Source: Halomonas sp. LBP4
GTDB lineage: Bacteria; Pseudomonadota; Gammaproteobacteria; Pseudomonadales; Halomonadaceae
DNA: 37,266 nucleotides
Reading direction: 5' to 3'
NCBI RefSeq assembly: GCF_003202205.1
Contig: NZ_PDOG01000005.1
Span: 3,533 to 40,798 of the forward strand
The notes under the pieces were generated by a model. That model was not told where the DNA came from, ran no database searches, and saw only the letters and a list, made by a program, of their open reading frames with translations. Positions 1-6,933 of the stretch are shown here, one piece after another; the stretch's first letter is position 1, and each line of letters starts with the position of its first letter. The translations under genes and the position numbers were made by a program.

Positions 1-552
1 CACCGCATAGAGCCAGCCGGTCTGCATGCTGCCCTCCATGTCGGAGTGGACGAGCCGGCGAATGGTCTGAGTCGGGCCACTATCCATCTTCTTCCACGAC
101 TTGCCGGCATCCTCGCTTTGGTAGAGGCCGTCATCGACGACCACGGCATAGAGCGTTTCTGGCTGGTTACGGTGCACGGTGAAAGCGATAACATCTTGGC
201 TAGGTAGGCCCTCATCGGCTGCATGCCAGCTTTCTCCATGATCGGTGCTGCGCTGCACCCCGATGGAGGGGCCCGCGATGTAGAGGGCCTGTTCGGCTGT
301 TGCCGATACCGCTACCAACTGTCCTTCCGATACCTTCTGGGGCAAGGGGATCGCGGTCCAGGCCGCGCCGCCATCCGTGCTCTCAAAAAGCCGGTTGGTC
401 TGCACCTTGAACAGCCGTTCGCCTGTTTGGTCGTAACTCAGCGATGGCAATGCCTCCGCGGCGGCGCCGGCCATGCCGACGATGCCCAGGCTGGCCACGA
501 TCAAGCTCGCCAATGACAGAGCATGCAAGAAACGACTCGCAATATTTTTCAT
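1..552 (-). CDS. BNR/Asp-box repeat secreted protein, partial (C-terminus beyond the window)
   Basis: The first 184 codons of a gene that reads off the left edge. An ATG at 552-550 opens a signal peptide (MKNIASRFLHALSLASLIVA, then an Ala-rich cleavage region near residue 30). The mature part carries Asp-box/BNR repeats: STDGGAAW, STDHGESW and SEDAGKSW, spaced as in beta-propeller proteins of the sialidase/sortilin/Ycf48 type. Such folds bind ligands or assist assembly; the catalytic residues of a true sialidase cannot be judged from this part. It lies 23 bases after ccdA and reads as the last visible gene of the copper/thiol operon, so a periplasmic or surface role in metal handling is inferred. 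It is not long enough here to name a substrate. Confidence 0.75.
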   Translation of the reverse strand, partial: MKNIASRFLHALSLASLIVASLGIVGMAGAAAEALPSLSYDQTGERLFKVQTNRLFESTDGGAAWTAIPLPQKVSEGQLVAVSATAEQALYIAGPSIGVQRSTDHGESWHAADEGLPSQDVIAFTVHRNQPETLYAVVVDDGLYQSEDAGKSWKKMDSGPTQTIRRLVHSDMEGSMQTGWLYAV

Positions 553-575
553 ATTACTAATTCCTTGAATAACGG

Positions 576-1319
576 CTAGCCGATGCTGCCCAGGGCAGGG
601 AAGGTGCGTAATAACCAGTAGGACAGCTCGGTCAGTTTGCCGGTGATCATCAGGATACCCATCAGGATCATGATCAGTCCCGCCGCCAGATGCATGACTC
701 GGCCCCAGCGGCGCAGGAATTTCTGGTGGTGCAAGAAACGGTCGAGCGAAACCGCACTCAGCAGAAAGGGCACGCCCAGGCCCAGCGAATAAACGCCGAG
801 CAACGCCACGCCGCTCGAGGCATTGGCCGTCGAGGCGCTGACGGTCAGAATGGCGCCCAGAATCGGGCCGATGCAGGGGGTCCAGCCGAACGCGAACGCC
901 ACACCGAGCAGGTAAGCCGCACCGGGCCCGCCACCCTCCTCCTTGAGCCTGCCGATAAACCGCCATTCTCGCTGTAACCAATGCAGTGGGATGAGCCCGG
1001 TCATGAAGGCACCGAACAGGATGACGATGATACCGCCGACCAGGTTGGCTTCCTGGCGATAGACCAGCAGCAGGCGACCGATGGCCGTGGCACTGGCCCC
1101 AAGCATCAGGAATACCGTGGAGAACCCGAGCACGAACCATATCGACTGGGTCAACACCCGGAGCCGCTCGCGCCGGTCCGCTTCCCGTATCTGCCCCAGC
1201 GAGCGCCCGGCCACGAAGGAGAGATAGCCAGGCACAAGCGGCAAGACACAGGGCGAAACGAACGAAATCAGGCCCGCCAGAAAGGCAGTGGCCAGCCCGA
1301 TATTGGCAACTTCCCACAT
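576..1319 (-). CDS. ccdA: Cytochrome c biogenesis protein CcdA
   Basis: A six-helix inner-membrane thiol carrier of the CcdA/DsbD-beta family, about 247 residues, the normal length. It passes electrons from cytoplasmic thioredoxin to periplasmic thiol proteins. The two redox cysteines sit in the expected places: SFVSPCVLPLVPGY in helix 1 and GWTPCIGPILGA in helix 4. ATG at 1319 is chosen over an in-frame GTG one codon upstream; an AAGGGG element lies just before both. It follows a TlpA-like gene and a Cys-rich membrane protein on the same strand, so the likely partner is the TlpA protein (1714-2277), which needs a reduced CXXC. A second, diverged ccdA is at 30281-31003. Confidence 0.93.
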   Translation of the reverse strand: MWEVANIGLATAFLAGLISFVSPCVLPLVPGYLSFVAGRSLGQIREADRRERLRVLTQSIWFVLGFSTVFLMLGASATAIGRLLLVYRQEANLVGGIIVILFGAFMTGLIPLHWLQREWRFIGRLKEEGGGPGAAYLLGVAFAFGWTPCIGPILGAILTVSASTANASSGVALLGVYSLGLGVPFLLSAVSLDRFLHHQKFLRRWGRVMHLAAGLIMILMGILMITGKLTELSYWLLRTFPALGSIG

Positions 1320-1336
1320 CACCCCTTACCCCGCGG

Positions 1337-1717
1337 CTAGGCTTGAAGCTTCGACACGGGCTGCTCGGTCGGCACGTTGTGATCCGCTTCGTGGCGAGTG
1401 GTGGTGTCGGTCGCCCTTGACGCTATAGGAGAGGCTTCCACCTTGGCTTGGACGTCAGAGACTTCGCCCTGGTCGGTAGCCTTACCTTTCTTGTCCTTGC
1501 ATTTCATCATGCACATTGCTCCGCACATCACGAGGCAAGGCAAGAGGGTTACCAGGATAGGCGCGATACCGAGCAGGACCAGTTGATCCCAGCCCATGGC
1601 AAGGCCACCAGCCACCACCACGGCCCCCAAAAGCATCCAGCGGCGTGGTCCTGTCACCCAGCCTTTCAGACCGGAGGTCTCCTGCCCCTGCGGGGTCTTG
1701 TCGTCACAGCAACTCAT
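1337..1717 (-). CDS. Small Cys-rich membrane protein, unknown
   Basis: A 126-residue protein I do not recognise as a named family. It begins MSCCDDKTPQG, a CC pair at the N-terminus; it has two hydrophobic segments (about residues 27-42 and 44-62) followed by a cysteine- and methionine-rich patch (LPCLVMCGAMCMMKCKDKK) and a polar, His-containing tail. The cysteine pattern at the membrane face is what a metal or thiol relay would use, but no family function can be asserted. Its ATG overlaps the tlpA stop by four bases, showing translational coupling, and it lies between tlpA and ccdA in the operon driven from 3950. Confidence 0.7.
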   Translation of the reverse strand: MSCCDDKTPQGQETSGLKGWVTGPRRWMLLGAVVVAGGLAMGWDQLVLLGIAPILVTLLPCLVMCGAMCMMKCKDKKGKATDQGEVSDVQAKVEASPIASRATDTTTRHEADHNVPTEQPVSKLQA

Positions 1718-2277
1718 GGCGCTTCCTCTTTACTGGTTTCAATCGTTTCGGTAAGAAACTCGATCATCTCGGGGGTATTCCATTCGGCCTCCCCGACCAG
1801 GCGTCCGATCTCCATGCCCTGGCGGTCGAGCAGAAGCGTCGTGGGAATACCCACGGCACCCAGGTCCGCGCTGGCCATGCCGGTTTGATCGACATAGGGG
1901 GCAAGATGCTCGATACCCACCTCCTGATAGAACTCGTTGACGACCTCGATGCCCTTGCGGTCGATCGAAAGCGCGACGACCTCGAAATCCGTCCCACCCA
2001 ATTCAGCCTGAAGGGCATCCAGGGTGGGCATTTCCTCGCGGCAAGGGCCACACCATGTCGCCCAGACGTTGAGCAGGATCAGCTTCCCTTCGAAGTCAGC
2101 CAGCGTCAGTGAGGTACCATCGACATCCTCGAAGCTGATGTCCGACACGTCGCGCGGGCTTTCCCAGAGAAGCAATCCATTCGGCCCCACACGTTCGGGC
2201 GGTTCGGCGGCGGCCGAAGAGGTCATCGCTCCCCACAATGCCGCCGCTAGCCAACTGGTTCCGATCAGTTTTCTCAT
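1714..2277 (-). CDS. TlpA-family periplasmic thiol-disulfide oxidoreductase
   Basis: A thioredoxin-fold protein of about 187 residues with an N-terminal signal segment ending near SSAAA. The TlpA/ResA active site is WATWCGPCREEMP, with a cis-proline region at GAVGIPTTLLLD. Proteins of this type reduce periplasmic disulfides, for example in apocytochromes or copper chaperones such as SCO. ATG at 2277 is chosen because the in-frame codon two triplets upstream is TTG; AAGGTGAG precedes it. It is coupled to the downstream membrane gene and lies upstream of ccdA, which would supply its electrons. The SCO and DUF411 genes immediately upstream are plausible clients. Confidence 0.88.
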   Translation of the reverse strand: MRKLIGTSWLAAALWGAMTSSAAAEPPERVGPNGLLLWESPRDVSDISFEDVDGTSLTLADFEGKLILLNVWATWCGPCREEMPTLDALQAELGGTDFEVVALSIDRKGIEVVNEFYQEVGIEHLAPYVDQTGMASADLGAVGIPTTLLLDRQGMEIGRLVGEAEWNTPEMIEFLTETIETSKEEAP

Positions 2278-2292
2278 TACCAAAGCTCACCT

Positions 2293-2733
2293 TCAGTGGG
2301 TGGCGTAAACCTCAGGGGTATCGGTCGGCTCGAAGGCCAAGGTGTAGACCTCGAGTGGGCCACGTTTCTCTCCCGTCATTCCCGGTGAGCCAAGCGGCAT
2401 CCCCGGTACGCTCAGCCCTTGGATGAAGGGCTCCTCATCAAGTACCTTGGCTACGCTTTCCACGGGTACGTGGCCTTCGAAGAGGTAGTCTCCAATGAGC
2501 GTGGTATGGCAACCATGCAGTTTCTCGGGGACATTGTGCTCGGCTTTCAGCTGGGCGAGATCATTGGTATCGATCGCCTCCACGTCGAAGCCGTTTTGTT
2601 CCAGATACTTGGCGTATTCGGCACAGCAGCCACAGTTGGGATTCTTGTAGAGAGTCGCCGAGGTCTCGGCTGCCAATCCCGAAAGGGGGAAGGTCATCAG
2701 CGCAGCCATGGTGAGTGTCTTCAAGTGCTTCAT
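2293..2733 (-). CDS. DUF411 metal-binding protein (CopG-like)
   Basis: A secreted DUF411 protein of 146 residues. It starts at ATG 2733, with AGGAG about 8 bases upstream, and an ordinary signal peptide (MKHLKTLTMAALMTFPLSGL). The family signature is present: TLYKNPNCGCCAEYAKYL, a glutaredoxin-like fold entry with CGCC, and the later conserved stretch VPGMPLGSPGM. DUF411 proteins are small periplasmic metal-binding proteins often found in copper or mercury islands; direct biochemical data are sparse, so copper binding is by association. It sits between the SCO and TlpA genes, fitting an envelope copper relay. Confidence 0.88.
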   Translation of the reverse strand: MKHLKTLTMAALMTFPLSGLAAETSATLYKNPNCGCCAEYAKYLEQNGFDVEAIDTNDLAQLKAEHNVPEKLHGCHTTLIGDYLFEGHVPVESVAKVLDEEPFIQGLSVPGMPLGSPGMTGEKRGPLEVYTLAFEPTDTPEVYATH

Positions 2734-2798
2734 CTGTGGGGTCTCCTGAAAAGTCATGGATAACACTCAATGGTTTGTTGTGCTATATTTTCGCAACA

Positions 2799-3494
2799 TT
2801 AATTGAAGATATTGGTGACATAATGATGGATACGGCCCCATAAGCTGTCAGACAGTGCCTCCGGCCCCTTGACCAACACTTCTACATAATCGACCAGGTG
2901 CTCCGGCGCGAATTCCAGACCATGAAAGCGGGCGCGCATACGCCCCGACTGATCGATGACATGAGTCACGACGCCATGACTCTGGACGCCCTCGGCCACA
3001 TCGTCGAACTTGAGGCCATAGGTTTCCGCGACCTGGCGTGTGGTGTCGGCAGGCTCGTTTTCGCTCCGATAAAGAAACCGCCAATTGGCGGGGTCGAAGT
3101 CGAAATTTGTGCCATAGGCCCGCATGTTGTTGCGCGTGCCAGCGATGTCCTCGCTATCGGTAGCAATCGTGATAAATTCGACCTCATCACGCAGGCCGGC
3201 ATCGTTGACTTGCCCCTGCACCTCGGCAATCAGGTTCATATGCACCGGGCAGGCTTCCTTGCAGCGCGTGTAGATGAAATTGAGCACCACGACGCTCTCT
3301 TCCAGGTCGGAGGAAGAGACGATATTGCTGTCAACATCGGTCAAGGAGAATGCCGGAGCCGGCTGGTCGACAAACTGGGCGTAGCGCTCCCGATCCTGCA
3401 ACTCTGCTTCGGCGTCCTCAAGGGAATGAGCAAAGGAAGGAGAACTGGTCATCAGTGATAGGATAAGTAGCGGAGCATAGATTGCATTCTTCAC
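2799..3494 (-). CDS. SCO1/SenC-family copper chaperone
   Basis: A SCO protein of 231 residues with an N-terminal hydrophobic anchor or signal. The copper ligands are visible: CKEAC in the thioredoxin-like fold (after VVLNFIYTR) and the conserved histidine in VVTHVIDQSG. SCO proteins deliver copper to the CuA site of cytochrome oxidase or act as thiol reductases. The start is set at GTG 3494, preceded by GGGGAGGA at a spacing of 5, rather than at the upstream ATG, which would put an unlikely polar extension before the signal sequence. It is the second gene of the minus-strand operon, with no oxidase gene in view, so copper stress rather than oxidase assembly is the more likely setting. Confidence 0.92.
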   Translation of the reverse strand: MKNAIYAPLLILSLMTSSPSFAHSLEDAEAELQDRERYAQFVDQPAPAFSLTDVDSNIVSSSDLEESVVVLNFIYTRCKEACPVHMNLIAEVQGQVNDAGLRDEVEFITIATDSEDIAGTRNNMRAYGTNFDFDPANWRFLYRSENEPADTTRQVAETYGLKFDDVAEGVQSHGVVTHVIDQSGRMRARFHGLEFAPEHLVDYVEVLVKGPEALSDSLWGRIHHYVTNIFN

Positions 3495-3569
3495 GTACCG
3501 TCCTCCCCTCGCACCACCAAAAACGTCAAGCGGCTGCTCCTGTACGGAGCAGCCCCTGCCCATCTCACG

Positions 3570-3821
3570 TCAGGCGTTACTATCGCCCTCATGACCCTGT
3601 TGCATGTTTTCCATCATGGCATTGCATTTTTCCATCATGGCAGTCATTTCACTCATCATCCCCATCATGCCGCCCTCTTGCATCATATCGCCATGCATGC
3701 CCTTGCCCTCCATTGGCTCCTGCTGCGCATCTTCCTGTTCCTGCGCAAGGAGCGAGCCGGCCCCGAAGGCGCTGGTGGCGATGATGGCGGCGGTCAAGAT
3801 CGCAGTACGACGTTTCCGCAT
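3570..3821 (-). CDS. Met-rich small periplasmic protein
   Basis: An 83-residue protein, first gene of the operon. It has a signal peptide (MRKRRTAILTAAIIATSAFG...LLAQ) and a mature part loaded with Met, Glu and His: HGDMMQEGGMMGMMSEMTAM, then MMEKCNAMMENMQQG. Methionine clusters of this sort bind Cu(I) or Ag(I) in periplasmic copper proteins; that role is inferred here from composition and from the SCO and DUF411 neighbours. ATG at 3821 has AAAGGAGA at good spacing. It is the gene closest to the MerR-type promoter at 3920-3950, so it should respond most directly to the inducing metal. Confidence 0.8.
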   Translation of the reverse strand: MRKRRTAILTAAIIATSAFGAGSLLAQEQEDAQQEPMEGKGMHGDMMQEGGMMGMMSEMTAMMEKCNAMMENMQQGHEGDSNA

Positions 3822-3919
3822 GACACTCTCCTTTGTTCCTGTGAAGCACCTTCCCGCCAGGTAGGCAGGTGTCAAGGCTTGATTACGGCTTCCCTTCAGC
3901 AGCTGGGCTGCTAGCTGCA

Positions 3920-3950
3920 AAGGTATCCTTGAAGCCCACTTCAAGGTCAA
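3920..3950 (-). promoter_or_regulatory. MerR-type promoter/operator for the copper-thiol operon
   Basis: Read on the minus strand: TTGACC (3950-3945), a 19-base spacer, then TACCTT (3925-3920). The spacer holds a near-perfect dyad, CCTTGAAG...CTTCAAGG. A 19-bp spacer is the hallmark of promoters activated by MerR-family regulators. It points at the Met-rich gene starting at 3821, and the divergent merR begins 125 bases away. Confidence 0.82.
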
Positions 3951-4013
3951 GCCCTCTTTTTGGAACCTCGGGCCGGGATGGCGTTCCCATCATGGGCCGC
4001 CCCAGCCAGGGCC

Positions 4014-4045
4014 TTGACCCTTGGGCTGCCCTGCGGTTGTAGACT
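4014..4045 (+). promoter_or_regulatory. Promoter of merR copy 1 (TTGACC-N20-TAGACT)
   Basis: TTGACC at 4014-4019 and TAGACT at 4040-4045 are separated by 20 bases, containing the short dyad GGGCTGCCC. The spacing is in the range used by MerR-regulated promoters, and it sits 30 bases upstream of the merR start, so autoregulation is likely. Confidence 0.6.
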
Positions 4046-4074
4046 GCTCATAGGCACGTGGGAGAGGGTAGGTC

Positions 4075-4491
4075 ATGCGAGTCACCAAGCTGGCTCGGGC
4101 TGGTGGGGTAACCGCGGAAACGGTACGCCACTACACACGGGAAGGCTTGTTGCGACCGCGCCGGGATCCGCGCAACGGCTATCAGCTCTATGATGCGGAG
4201 GCGTTGGGCCGCCTGCGTTTCATCGATTGCCTTCGTTCGCTGGGAGTCGGTCTCCCAGAAATCAAGCAGATATTGTCCTGGGCGGACCAAGACAGCCCTC
4301 CGGTTGTCGATAGGTACACGCCGCTGGCCGATCAAGCGCCACGTATTCGCTCACGGATCCAGGAACTCCAGGCGATAGCGAGATGGTTGGATAGCACGAT
4401 CCGCGATGATACTTCCGAGGCTCCCAGCCTGAGGCAACTGATCGAAACGCTGGGATCGGAGAAATCCGCTATCGTCAGTGGCCATCAGTGA
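4075..4491 (+). CDS. MerR-family regulator without metal-binding cysteines (copy 1)
   Basis: A 138-residue MerR-family protein. The N-terminal winged helix is clear (VTKLARAGGVTAETVRHYTR, GLLRPRRDPRNGYQLYD), followed by the dimerisation helix around residues 75-118. The usual metal-sensing cysteines are missing: the only Cys (about residue 52, in the DNA-binding domain) is not in a sensor position, and the region where CueR or ZntR has its C-x7/9-C loop reads DSTIRDDTSEAPSL. So the inducer is unknown; thiol stress, an organic ligand or an atypical metal site are possible. It is divergent from the operon promoter at 3920-3950, its probable target. Its 3' end overlaps the tauE remnant by a few bases in the convergent direction. 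Confidence 0.85.
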   Translation: MRVTKLARAGGVTAETVRHYTREGLLRPRRDPRNGYQLYDAEALGRLRFIDCLRSLGVGLPEIKQILSWADQDSPPVVDRYTPLADQAPRIRSRIQELQAIARWLDSTIRDDTSEAPSLRQLIETLGSEKSAIVSGHQ

Positions 4492-4795
4492 TGCGACGAC
4501 GTCATGCCGTTGGCCATATCGTCCATGCCAGTCATGGAGTGCAAATGCCAGAGTTGCCCGATGGCAAACGCAATGATCAGCAACGCCGCCAGCGTGCGGG
4601 TCGCCGAGATGACGACTCTCTAGCGAGAAGCGACGCGCCGCCACGCCGGTCGCCAGGACGACGGGCAGGGTGCCGAGCCCGAAGGCCCCCATCATCGCCG
4701 CGGCGCGCAACGGCTCGGCCACGGCCAGACTCCAGGCCAGCATCGAATAGATCAGCCCACAGGGCAGCCAGCCCATATCGCTCCTGGGCGACTGC
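4485..4795 (-). pseudogene. Truncated, frameshifted tauE/SafE-family gene
   Basis: This is the C-terminal third of the membrane protein found intact at 18059-18790. It begins within the GWLPCGLIYSMLAW motif and lacks about 150 N-terminal residues. It also has a one-base insertion near 4600-4615: the intact gene reads RHPATRTMAALLII, whereas this copy changes frame after FSLESRH, and the old frame resumes as SATRTLAALLIIAFAIGQLW and ends in TSSHH. Both lesions make it non-functional. It defines the right edge of direct-repeat copy 1. Confidence 0.85.
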
Positions 4796-4907
4796 CTGAG
4801 GTACCCCCATGACTTGCCAAATTCCGATGTCGAGTCTTCTTGGTCATGAGCACCTCCACTGCCTCCATTATGAGGTTTATCGAGGTATCTGCTCCAATTG
4901 GACCACT

Positions 4908-5558
4908 TCAGCCTGTGCTGAACCTTTTGATGAGCCTCCACATTTGGTCCATCCGTGGAATGAACTTTGGCAGGCGCTGCCGGTAGGTGCGGTACTCCTC
5001 GCCAAATTGTTCAACCATCCGTCGCTCCTCATGGCGCGCGAGCATGCTGTAGACAAGCAAGATAATTGGAAACAGACCGACCGAGAACAGTGTCGGCCAG
5101 TGCACGACACCTTCGCCGAAGAGGGCGATAAATAGCCCTGTGTACTGCGGATGCCTTACTAGACCATAAAGACCTTCCGTTGCGATCCGGTTTTGTTGAT
5201 ATGCGCGGTAAAGCTCGCGCCACCCCTGAATAAAAATGCCGATGCCGATAAAGACCAGGCCATAGCCGAGCAGCATCGAAATAAGCATTCCCGCATTACC
5301 TATATCGAGCAGCGTAGTCCAAAGATTTGCGTGGAGGTCGCTGCCGTCCAAACCAAAAAATCGTACGAGCAAATAGATGGTGAGCGGGAAACCATACATT
5401 TCCGCATACAGTGCGATAATAAACGCCTGGACTGCTCCGACACTGCCCCACTCACGCCATGTTTGGGGCGCAAGATAACGATACAGAGCCCAGGACACCA
5501 GCACGATCATGATCAATGCCAGGCCCCAAGATCCGGAATGTGAAATGTTCTCTGTCAT
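4908..5558 (-). CDS. Isoprenylcysteine carboxyl methyltransferase (ICMT)-family membrane protein
   Basis: A 216-residue membrane protein with about five hydrophobic segments. The C-terminal SAM-binding signature of the ICMT/PEMT group is present: GLYGLVRHPQYTGLFI and, after the last helices, EERRMVEQFGEEYRTYRQRL. Bacterial members have no prenylated CaaX proteins to modify; some methylate lipids or metal alkyl acceptors, and many are found in metal-resistance islands with no assigned substrate. It stands alone on the minus strand, behind a MerR-type promoter (5739-5769) with a leader of about 180 bases. The function beyond membrane-bound methyltransferase is not assignable from sequence. Confidence 0.87.
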   Translation of the reverse strand: MTENISHSGSWGLALIMIVLVSWALYRYLAPQTWREWGSVGAVQAFIIALYAEMYGFPLTIYLLVRFFGLDGSDLHANLWTTLLDIGNAGMLISMLLGYGLVFIGIGIFIQGWRELYRAYQQNRIATEGLYGLVRHPQYTGLFIALFGEGVVHWPTLFSVGLFPIILLVYSMLARHEERRMVEQFGEEYRTYRQRLPKFIPRMDQMWRLIKRFSTG

Positions 5559-5974
5559 GCTGCAATTCTCTCAGTGTGGCATCAAGTGGAGGCGAAATCG
5601 TTCCTCGCGTATTGGCGCCAAACCCCGCAGTGGTCATTGACCGTTTTGGCAGCTTTATTGCGCTTCAGGGCAAGCACACACCTACTCTACTGGCTTCGCT
5701 ATCGCTCTCTCCTAGCAAGGCGGAAGCTTGTTTACAACAGTCTATCTTTAAAGCAAACTTTAAGGTCAAGCTCCTTTTGGCTCCCTTGACCTGCCCCCAA
5801 TCAATGAGCCATCGGGTGCCTAGGTAAACTTTGCATCAGGGTTTCTGTTGCTACAAGCGGGTGATAACCCAGTCGTTTTTTACTATATTTTTATTGATAA
5901 TCCTCATTCGTATCCGTGGCTCGCGGGAGGTATTTTTGCGTTATGCTGCGGGTAAGTCGATGGGAGTAACCTGA
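5559..5974. other. 416-base intergenic region with two divergent promoters
   Basis: No convincing gene. The left half is the unusually long leader of the ICMT gene and holds an overlapping plus-strand 71-codon frame of basic composition that I do not recognise. The middle has the MerR-type promoter at 5739-5769. The right part is AT-rich (around 5870-5905) and leads into petA, which has GGGAG about 8 bases before its ATG. This AT-rich stretch resembles a native housekeeping promoter region carried along with petA, but I cannot fix the hexamers. Confidence 0.5.
5739..5769 (-). promoter_or_regulatory. Orphan MerR-type promoter upstream of the ICMT gene
   Basis: On the minus strand TTGACC (5769-5764), a 19-base spacer and TAGACT (5744-5739). 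The spacer holds the dyad CTTAAAG...CTTTAAAG, closely related to the operators at 3920-3950 and 30084-30114. No merR gene is adjacent; the nearest is at 4075. Transcription would run through a leader of about 180 bases to the gene at 5558. Confidence 0.78.
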
Positions 5975-6571
5975 ATGGCCGACAACGGCGTGAACAAAGG
6001 GCGACGCCGCTTCCTTGTGGGTGCCACTACCGTTGTGGGTACGGTGGGCGCTGTCGGGGTGGCGGTTCCCTTTGTGGCTTCCTGGCAGCCCAGTGCCAGA
6101 GCAAGGGCTGCGGGTGCCCCGGTAGAGGCTGACATTTCCAAACTGGATGTGGGGCAGCAGATGACCGTCGAGTGGCGCGGGAAGCCGGTCTGGGTGGTGC
6201 ATCGTTCCGATGAGATGATCGAACGTACTCGCGATGTCGATCCCTCCTATCTGGTGGACCCTGATTCTGAAGTCCCGCAACAGCCCGCTTACGCAACAGG
6301 GCCGCTGCGAGCCATTCGCCCCGAAATCAGCGTCCTGGTGGGGATCTGTACCCATCTGGGCTGTTCACCATTGTACCGCCCCGAGCCTGATGCCGCAGAG
6401 ATGGGCGATAACTGGCCAGGCGGTTATTTCTGCCCTTGTCACGGTTCTCGCTTCGACCTCGCCGGTCGCGTATTCGTCAATGTGCCGGCGCCGACAAACC
6501 TGGTAGTGCCCCCACACCGTTATGATAGTGATGACATCATCATCGTTGGCGAAGACGAGGAGACTGCCTGA
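5975..6571 (+). CDS. petA: Rieske iron-sulfur subunit of the cytochrome bc1 complex
   Basis: A complete 198-residue Rieske subunit. It has a twin-arginine-like start (NKGRRRFLVGATTVVG), one transmembrane anchor, and a C-terminal [2Fe-2S] domain with both ligand boxes, CTHLGCSP and CPCHGSRFD. In a bc1 complex it carries electrons from ubiquinol to cytochrome c1. PetA is normally followed directly by petB and petC; here neither exists. The stop is followed by ATGGGTGGATCAAG, which could be a decayed petB start, and then by unrelated sequence. It is therefore an orphan, possibly a fragment of the chromosomal pet operon caught in the island. It may still be translated, but a full bc1 complex would need petBC from elsewhere. 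Confidence 0.92.
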   Translation: MADNGVNKGRRRFLVGATTVVGTVGAVGVAVPFVASWQPSARARAAGAPVEADISKLDVGQQMTVEWRGKPVWVVHRSDEMIERTRDVDPSYLVDPDSEVPQQPAYATGPLRAIRPEISVLVGICTHLGCSPLYRPEPDAAEMGDNWPGGYFCPCHGSRFDLAGRVFVNVPAPTNLVVPPHRYDSDDIIIVGEDEETA

Positions 6572-6933
6572 TGGGTGGATCAAGTCATAGAGTCTTGGCA
6601 AGACATGCCCAACGCTGTTCCCACTGAGATTAGCCTAGGCCGGCTGGTTGGTGACTTTTCACGTACGCGTCCGCTGATCACCGACAAGGGGTGATCGGCG
6701 TTCGCTTACCGTCGTGTAACGCTTTGATCTTGTGAATCATTCCCCAGTCCTTCACGTCTCCCTCCCGACCCTTGGCTGAGCCGACACGGTAGGTGGATGG
6801 TGGCAGCGCTGCCCCCTCGGGGGTGGGTCAGAAGCGTTGGCCGGTGGGTTACTTTACTTGGCCATTAACACCACCATGACCCAGGCGCAGGTCAACCTAG
6901 CCGATGGTGGGCAGATTGGGCTGGACCGACCCA
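6572..6933. other. 362-base region of mobile-element debris
   Basis: No intact gene. Directly after the petA stop the same frame stays open for about 39 more codons (from GTG 6577 to a TGA near 6695) with no recognisable match. A GATCACC...GGTGATC inverted repeat lies around 6677-6697. Next is a short stretch resembling an IS21 transposase start on the minus strand (6708-6755). The rest contains GGCAGCGCTGCC and CCCCCTCGGGGG, small palindromes of the kind left at element ends. This debris marks the junction between the petA fragment and the ter genes. Confidence 0.45.
6708..6755 (-). pseudogene. Possible IS21-family istA N-terminal remnant
   Basis: On the minus strand, GTG at 6755 opens VKDWGMIHKIKALHDG, close to the usual beginning of IS21-family transposases (M-I-x-K-I-K-A-L-x-D-x-G). 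Homology stops after 16 codons, before the helix-turn-helix. It is short enough to be coincidence, but it lies in a gap full of small palindromes, next to an orphan gene. Confidence 0.35.

Larger units (their letters stand above)
3889..4795. repeat. Direct-repeat copy 1: merR/promoter/tauE module
   Basis: About 900 bases here match 17443-18350 in the same orientation, by eye about 90% identical with small indels. The unit holds a minus-strand MerR promoter, a plus-strand MerR promoter, merR and the 3' part of a tauE gene on the opposite strand. Left edge: a shared CTTCCCTTCAGCAG. Right edge: homology stops around the GWLPCG codons of tauE. The two copies bracket the ICMT, petA and ter genes. 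Confidence 0.85.

Noticed and set aside
5574..5789. A 71-codon plus-strand frame in the ICMT leader region
   Set aside because: Basic, leucine-rich translation, no ribosome site and no recognised family; it overlaps a clear minus-strand promoter.
6795..6835. Small palindromes GGCAGCGCTGCC and CCCCCTCGGGGG as an attachment site or origin
   Set aside because: Each is short and isolated, with no integrase, no matching second copy and no iterons nearby.
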